The notes under the pieces were generated by a model. It saw only the letters and a program-made list of their open reading frames with translations, was not told the origin of the DNA and searched no databases. The position numbers were made by a program, and so were the translations under genes. Below, piece by piece: positions 59,052-64,000 of a stretch of DNA of 64,000 nucleotides (its first letter is position 1; each line of letters starts with the position of its first letter). Origin of the DNA: Blasia pusilla (taxonomy: Eukaryota > Marchantiophyta > Marchantiopsida > Blasiales); NCBI GenBank assembly GCA_050084515.1, contig CM114275.1:21080001-21144000 (forward strand). Reading direction: 5' to 3'.

Positions 59052-59575
59052 ACAATCCTTCCCATCAAGCTCGATGACTTAAATCCCATCTTGTGCATGT
59101 CCTCCAATCTGATAGGCACTTGATGGTATCCGGCTTAAAGATCTAACACACTAAAGACCTTTGAATGCCCAATAGCATCAAAGATATCTTCATGGGCGGG
59201 CATGGCATACCTATCGGACTTCGTCTGCCGATTGATACGTCGATAATCTCCACACATCCGCCTATCCGTCCAGTTGCCATGCACATCCTTCTAGGTGGGC
59301 ATGACAGTGGCAGATGCATACTCTCCATGCGACATCTTGACTAGTCTTGCTCCAACCAAGTCTCGGCTCTTGCTTTGAATCAGGACCCTCTCCAAATCAC
59401 TGTACTTGTAGGGTCGCCAAAGATCGGCGTGTCACTCGACCGCTCAATGCGGATCCCTAGACCCTTCAGCGTACTCAAATCATGCATGCTAAATGCAAAA
59501 CAACTCCTATAATTCCTAAGGAACTCATGAATCCACTCGTATCGGAAGCATTTTACATTCAAATTACTAGTGTAG

Positions 59576-60784
59576 GGAGCATGTGTTATGCAATGAAATA
59601 GTCCTAAACCCTAAATAATCCTCATACTACTCCAAAAGAAATAATAATAATAATCTTCCTGCCCTTGTTATGGCTTCTACAAGGTTTGGGTACTCCACTC
59701 ATCATTCTCCATTCCCCACCGCTACCACTAGTTTCTTTCCGTATTAAAAGGATCCCAAATGGTTGTGAAAACCTTTTTTCTTTTCCTAGAAAATGGACTC
59801 TTTCAAACATATATTCCAAAAAGCTATTTTAAATTCCAAAGCGATCATAAAACAACTTAATAATATGGTGTTTGACTTGAGTGACCTCGGGTAACCCAGG
59901 CTCGTCTCGAGGCTGAGCGTTAGAGCCAAAGCCCGTAGCATTGATTGCAGCCCCGGTCGCCCTACATGGACGGGTTCCGTTCCCTCGCGCGGGTTAGCTT
60001 AAGCCGTAGATGGGTTAGCTTTAAGCGCGTTTAGGCTACACCTAGAAGCGGGTTTAGGTTTGCCTCCGATATCCGAACGGCGATTCCCAATTCCGTCATT
60101 TACCATGGTCATGACTACGGAATGCATCTACATGCATCCATCATGGTTGATCTTGGATCATGCCCTTGCCTCCATCATCATGTGTGGCGAATTCAAATTT
60201 GAAAGGTTTAAAAGGTTCGGGACGCTGGGGACAGGGTATTTTGGCCACCTCGTTTCGCTTTGTCGCCACCATGTGCTCATCCCTATCGCTGCTCGGACAT
60301 GGTCGCTCTCCATCAACGTTCTTGTTTGCTCACGTGATTCATCGAGGTAGTTCTGATTCGCTCAGATTTTTTGCTCACCTTGGATGCTCACCTTGATGTT
60401 TTCCGCACCCTTGCTTGCAGCGGATTTGCGATGTTTCTGCACCCTTGCTTGCAGCGGATTTGCATTGCGGCTCCTCCGTTTGAATCAAAAGTGTTTGCAA
60501 CGACCCACGCGGCATTCTCTATCCATTCTCTCCACTGCAGATTTGACGAGGAGCTCAATCGATTTCAAATTTGAGGCTGGACATGGGCAACAATCCGGTC
60601 AGAATCAGGTTCTTTAGCGTTTTTGACTCATGCCATGACCGGACTTTCCGATGGAAGAATGTTAATCGACCATGGTTCTTCCTTCCATCTACGGGCCCTA
60701 TATTTTTGCAGGTTCTTCTTCATATGCATCACACCGTCAGCAAGGATCCCCACATTGAGTTTTTTGGGTAGAGATTTGCCAACG
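59576..60784. other. No recognised gene; small tandem duplication
   Basis: No domain is recognisable. GCACCCTTGCTTGCAGCGG plus following bases is repeated at 60405 and 60439 (34-bp period). ATGCTCACCTTG-like phrases recur just before it. 60.0-60.7 kb is moderately GC-rich with overlapping short frames on the plus strand. Confidence 0.5.
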
Positions 60785-61055
60785 CCGCGGCGCGCCTATT
60801 ATGCGCTTCTATTTGCGCCTCGTTTTTCGGCCAGATTTGTTTTTGCTCGACACTCGAGCGAATGCGTTCGATTAATCCTACAAACAACCATTCCACAACC
60901 AATTAGTGCTCCGGGCTTTGGCAATATCGCTCTCCCGCGGCGCCTATTATGCGCTTCTATTTGCGTCCTCGTTTTTCGGCCAGGATTTGTTTTTGCTCGA
61001 CACTGAGCGGAATGCGTTCGCATTAATCCTACAACAACCATTCCACATTCCTTAT
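60785..61055 (+). repeat. Tandem duplication with about 148-bp period
   Basis: GCCTATTATGCGCTTCTATT starts at 60794 and 60942. Both copies continue with TCGTTTTTCGGCCAG, GATTTGTTTTTGCTCGACAC, GAATGCGTTCG, ATTAATCCTACAA and CAACCATTCCACA. The copies differ by a few single-base indels, so the event is recent compared with other duplications here. Confidence 0.88.
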
Positions 61056-62437
61056 CCTGGCTAGGTCCTTTCCACGACCTATGGTTTACGTTAACGTTGC
61101 TACTCGCTCAACTCCTATTGGTCCGTAGCTTTGATGAAGCAATTTGATTGGCTCCAAGGTCCGGAAAACCTTATTATCTTTACAACTTCACACCATTTAT
61201 TATTGAACATACATAAGTAGAAATGTTGTTACACTTGTATGCTGGATCATTTCCTTTTCGGATAGGTAACCGAGAATCAATTTCATTGCATATGGAACAT
61301 TGTAATCCCTCAAAGATGAAGTGGAATGGTGTCCTCGGAAGTGGATTATTGCCCACTATTGGAAGGTAATTCGGGATTGAAACCATGCCACATGCATTGT
61401 TTTGAATGATTTTCAGGATTTATGGCATTGTGTTCACCACACGTAATGTGGTTTCATAGTAGCTTAAAATCCCGAAGGAAGGAAAGGAGAATGGTGAAGT
61501 TCCGTCGCATGGAGGATGACATTCACATACAATGGTAACCTAAGAATCGTATCCGAGTTAAGATGACATGTGGTTCTCACACGAGAAGATATTTTATTAT
61601 GGACAACTTCAAGTATGCAAGGAACAAAAACAGATATATTGAACATTATAATGTACCGTGGAATGGTGTCCATCACATCCAGATGTATCGACAATTCGTA
61701 AGACCTCTTTCTTCATATTGAAAAAAATACAAAAATAATAGAATAAATACAATTCTCGATCTCCTTTATGTCCCAACTCCAAAATGTTCATGAAAATTCT
61801 GCTACAAAATTTCATCCATTACTTCCTAAAAGGATAGAATGTCATGTGATATTCAAAATTCTTCGTGCCTACTCCACTTACACTATGTGTTTGTACACGT
61901 TGATGAGGCAATGGTCGCTTTCTATCAAGTTGGGCTTGTGGGCCCAACTTTGTCTTTCTAGACTTTGCTCTAGGGAATAAAGGTAGGTCGGTGAATGAAT
62001 TTGGGTTTTGCCTATCAAGTTCGTCATGGATCTTGTAGATCTTCTTCACGTCGGGACCAACGTTCAATGTTTGATTGAACTCGTCTAATGGAATTATTGT
62101 TCAAGAATCCATCTTGAAAATTGGAGAATGGATTACCTGGTTGAGGTGCCAACCCATTTTCAATGCTATTTTTGATCGATCCTTCCGCTCGCTCCTTCAA
62201 AGCCCTTGCGTTAAAGTAAGAAGCGAGCATTGTGAACACAGAAAGTCGTATGCTTGAGAACAAGTTGTCAATTTCTTCAATACTGGAGTTTGTTACTGAG
62301 GGTTTGCATAGTCCGATGATAATCGACATCCTGGTGGAATGGTGTCTATGTGCCAACACCGAGATGGAAAACAATTAGTTTAGCAAGAGCCACCACTAAT
62401 ATCAAATCCCTTGTTGAAATCTGAACATTTTTATGAT
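61056..62437. other. No recognised gene; recurring GTGGAATGGT motif
   Basis: No frame here gives a clear family match. The phrase GTGGAATGGTGTC occurs at 61321, 61658 and 62334, and further copies lie outside this stretch (see findings). It may be part of the MULE element whose coding remnant starts at about 63.7 kb and reads towards this region. Confidence 0.45.
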
Positions 62438-62640
62438 CTTGAAGTATTCATGACCTGCATGTAGAAGTATACATGACCTGATTCTTGAAGTATACATGAC
62501 CTGGTTCTAGACTGATCCCTAGAAGTATACATTACCGATCCATGACGTAAACATGACATGGTCCTAGAAGTAGACATGCCTTGATTCCTAAGTTTACATG
62601 ACTGATCCACCTTGTATACATCACTCGATGTTCACTATTG
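62438..62640 (+). repeat. Degenerate minisatellite, unit about 28-30 bp
   Basis: Repeated phrase of the type TAGAAGTATACATGACCTG followed by a short variable part; about seven units, with substitutions such as CATTACC, CATGACATGG and CATGCCTTG. No coding content. Confidence 0.8.
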
Positions 62641-62939
62641 TTATTTACCTCCATTTGGATGCATGTCAAACATCTCAGGTTGGCATGGACCATTCTCCAA
62701 TTCCTCATTCGATTGTCGTGTTATGAGCTTGAGATGAGCCATCCCACCCTGTCTTGTTCCTAACCTTGTTCCTGAATCTTCACCAAATCGCTTCATTGTA
62801 ATTTTCCTTCAATAAGGCAAAGAATCTGCTTGGCATACTTTTAAAAAAAGTCAGATAATATAATACCAATTTTAGTACATATGTAAAGTAATATGTTCAA
62901 TTCACTTTGAAAAGAAGGAGAATACAAGAATGTAAGAGG

Positions 62940-63770
62940 ACCTTACAATATGCTTGCAAATGTTCCTTCAGAGACCATGGACAAGCCACAATGACCCCAC
63001 TCAGATCAGTTGTAGACTTCATACCATTTATTCTCCAATGTCTGACTCTAACTCTTGCCATACTCACCTCCCCCTGGTGCGTATGATCTCTACATCACTA
63101 CCAGAAATTGCTTTCCCTTTCAAAACAGCGTTGTTTACATTATTTTCATGTGTCGCATTTGTCACAAATCCTCTCCTTTTCAACAAGTGGACGTGGAAAT
63201 ACCATGCCTCAATGTCATTGATGAGTTTCCAAACTAGGTAGTCCCCTCTTCTCTGTGATAATGTTTTGTGGTCATCATGTAAGATAGCCTTCATGCTTCC
63301 ATGATAGTTCTCAATTGCCGATTCGTGTCTTGATTTGCATGAGGATAGTCCCTGCTTTTACCCACTTTGCTCAAGTCATTGCACCAATGAGGAAATGTTA
63401 ATTCAAATTTGAATGCATAATTGAATGCGACAACCAAACTCAAAGTCAAGAAACAACAATGATACTCACCAATCTTGGGTTCCCAATATGTTTGTATGTA
63501 CTTTACAAACTCGACTCCGCTTGATAGTCTTCATACAATTTCTCTAGGTCCCTCTTTGCGTCATTGAAAATGACTTGTCGTGGTGTATGTGCCACATCGA
63601 TTCACATACATGATGTCTCCTAACCTTCGCGACATTTCAAGCTCTCATGCCATGACTACGCACCTTTTTCTTCAACTTTAAATCAGTCATGCCATAGACA
63701 TAGAATGATGTGTCTTTGTTGAAATATTGCCCTGCTCAAAGGGTTCCAATCATTTAGTCTGCAGATTAGA
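62940..63770 (-). pseudogene. MULE-type transposase with SWIM zinc finger (decayed)
   Basis: Minus-strand landmarks in order: RQVIFNDAKRDLEKLYEDYQ near 63580; EFVKYIQTYWEPKI near 63500 (after a shift); HESAIENYHGSMKAIL near 63320-63285; TLSQRRGDYLVWKLINDIEA near 63260; WYFHVHLLKRRGF; then STTDLSGVIVACPWSLK near 63020-62965, where a shifted frame gives ICKHIV. The last part fits the C-x-C...C-x-H SWIM finger seen in a group of plant MULE-derived transposases, where it binds DNA or protein. Frameshifts and stops show it is dead. The DDE core would lie upstream, beyond or near the window edge. Terminal inverted repeats were not found. Confidence 0.55.
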
Positions 63771-64000
63771 AAGAGATAGAATCGCTTCTATGTTGGTGGA
63801 ATGGTTTCCCTTCTTGAGGAAGACTGGTTTCCTACATGTTGGAAAAATAATGAATACAACTTCATATGCATAGCTAATCGCTTAAAGCACTCATACCATA
63901 GAAGGATATTGATGTTTGTTGGCGTAAACGATTTTGCAACGGTGGAATGGTTTCTTCCACCGTGAGAGTAAATGTGAGAAGATTATCCTATCCAAATCTG
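63771..64000. other. Window end, probably upstream part of the MULE remnant
   Basis: Two copies of the GTGGAATGGTTTC motif lie at 63796 and 63942. No clear reading frame is visible. Confidence 0.4.

Larger units (their letters stand above)
57420..59575 (-). mobile_element. Gypsy retrotransposon copy B: RT, RNase H and integrase (decayed fragment)
   Basis: On the minus strand: a pre-RT segment at 59562-59420 (YEWIHEFLRNYRSCFAFSMH); RT N-part near 59328-59143; RT core from 59051 with MYQWRFLPFGLKNVPSEFQR, CYIDDIVVF and HPGKCKFFYDQI; RNase H near 58490-58370 (GAVLIQHDDEG, VVSYASRS, KYSSYEGERLA); the integrase HHCC zinc region near 57770 (RHAHEELGYF) and 57680 (CMVCDRV); and the integrase core HYLLVMVQHFSKWIEL to 57425 (first part only). 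It is closely related to copy A. It begins just downstream of where the methyltransferase would end and stops inside integrase, about 60 bp before the LTR of copy A. Many stops and shifts; inactive. Confidence 0.88.

Overview
The window looks like nuclear DNA from a land plant. The evidence is a seven-exon proteasome gene whose protein closely matches the plant beta-6/PBF1 family, a plant-type DUF1442 gene, and decayed rDNA with a plant-like start to ITS1. A non-seed plant (bryophyte or lycophyte grade) is my best guess, because the window carries an R2-type LINE with a restriction-like endonuclease and a gypsy element with a cytosine-methyltransferase domain. The sequence alone does not settle the lineage. 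Only two host genes are convincing; most of the rest is transposon debris at different stages of decay.

Layout: 0-1.2 kb, C-terminal RNase H and 3' LTR of a Ty1/copia element. 1.2-7.5 kb, AT-rich, gene-free DNA with a tandem duplication, one arm of which holds a 172-bp Helitron-like insertion. 7.6-9.7 kb, a decayed hAT transposase on the minus strand. 9.7-13.2 kb, tandem duplications without genes. 13.44-16.25 kb, the proteasome gene (+). 16.3-23.8 kb, no gene recognised. 23.84-24.63 kb, a scrambled rDNA remnant (26S piece, ITS1, 18S 3' end; minus strand). 26.8-29.9 kb, a nearly open R2-like LINE (+) with its RT catalytic core deleted. 29.9-41 kb, a GC-richer, CpG-retaining island whose only convincing gene is the DUF1442 gene (minus, 37.4-38.2 kb). 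41-46.8 kb, AT-rich, with transposon-end-like sequences. 46.88-47.78 kb, a tandem array with a unit of about 150 bp. 50.08-57.36 kb, minus-strand gypsy copy A: LTR/leader, gag, protease, DNA methyltransferase, RT. 57.42-59.58 kb, gypsy copy B (RT, RNase H, integrase). 60-64 kb, duplications, a minisatellite and a MULE transposase remnant with a SWIM domain (minus).

The most notable item is gypsy copy A. Between its aspartic protease and its reverse transcriptase it carries an ordered set of C5 cytosine-methyltransferase motifs: I (VFDLLEGLAPG), IV (GGWPC), VI (ENV), VIII (RAHRPR) and IX-X (RAMGFP...LGQAMDLN). An LTR retrotransposon that encodes its own DNA methyltransferase could write methylation marks on itself or on its host. 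This copy is dead, with several frameshifts and a stop codon directly after the catalytic cysteine, but its architecture is still legible.
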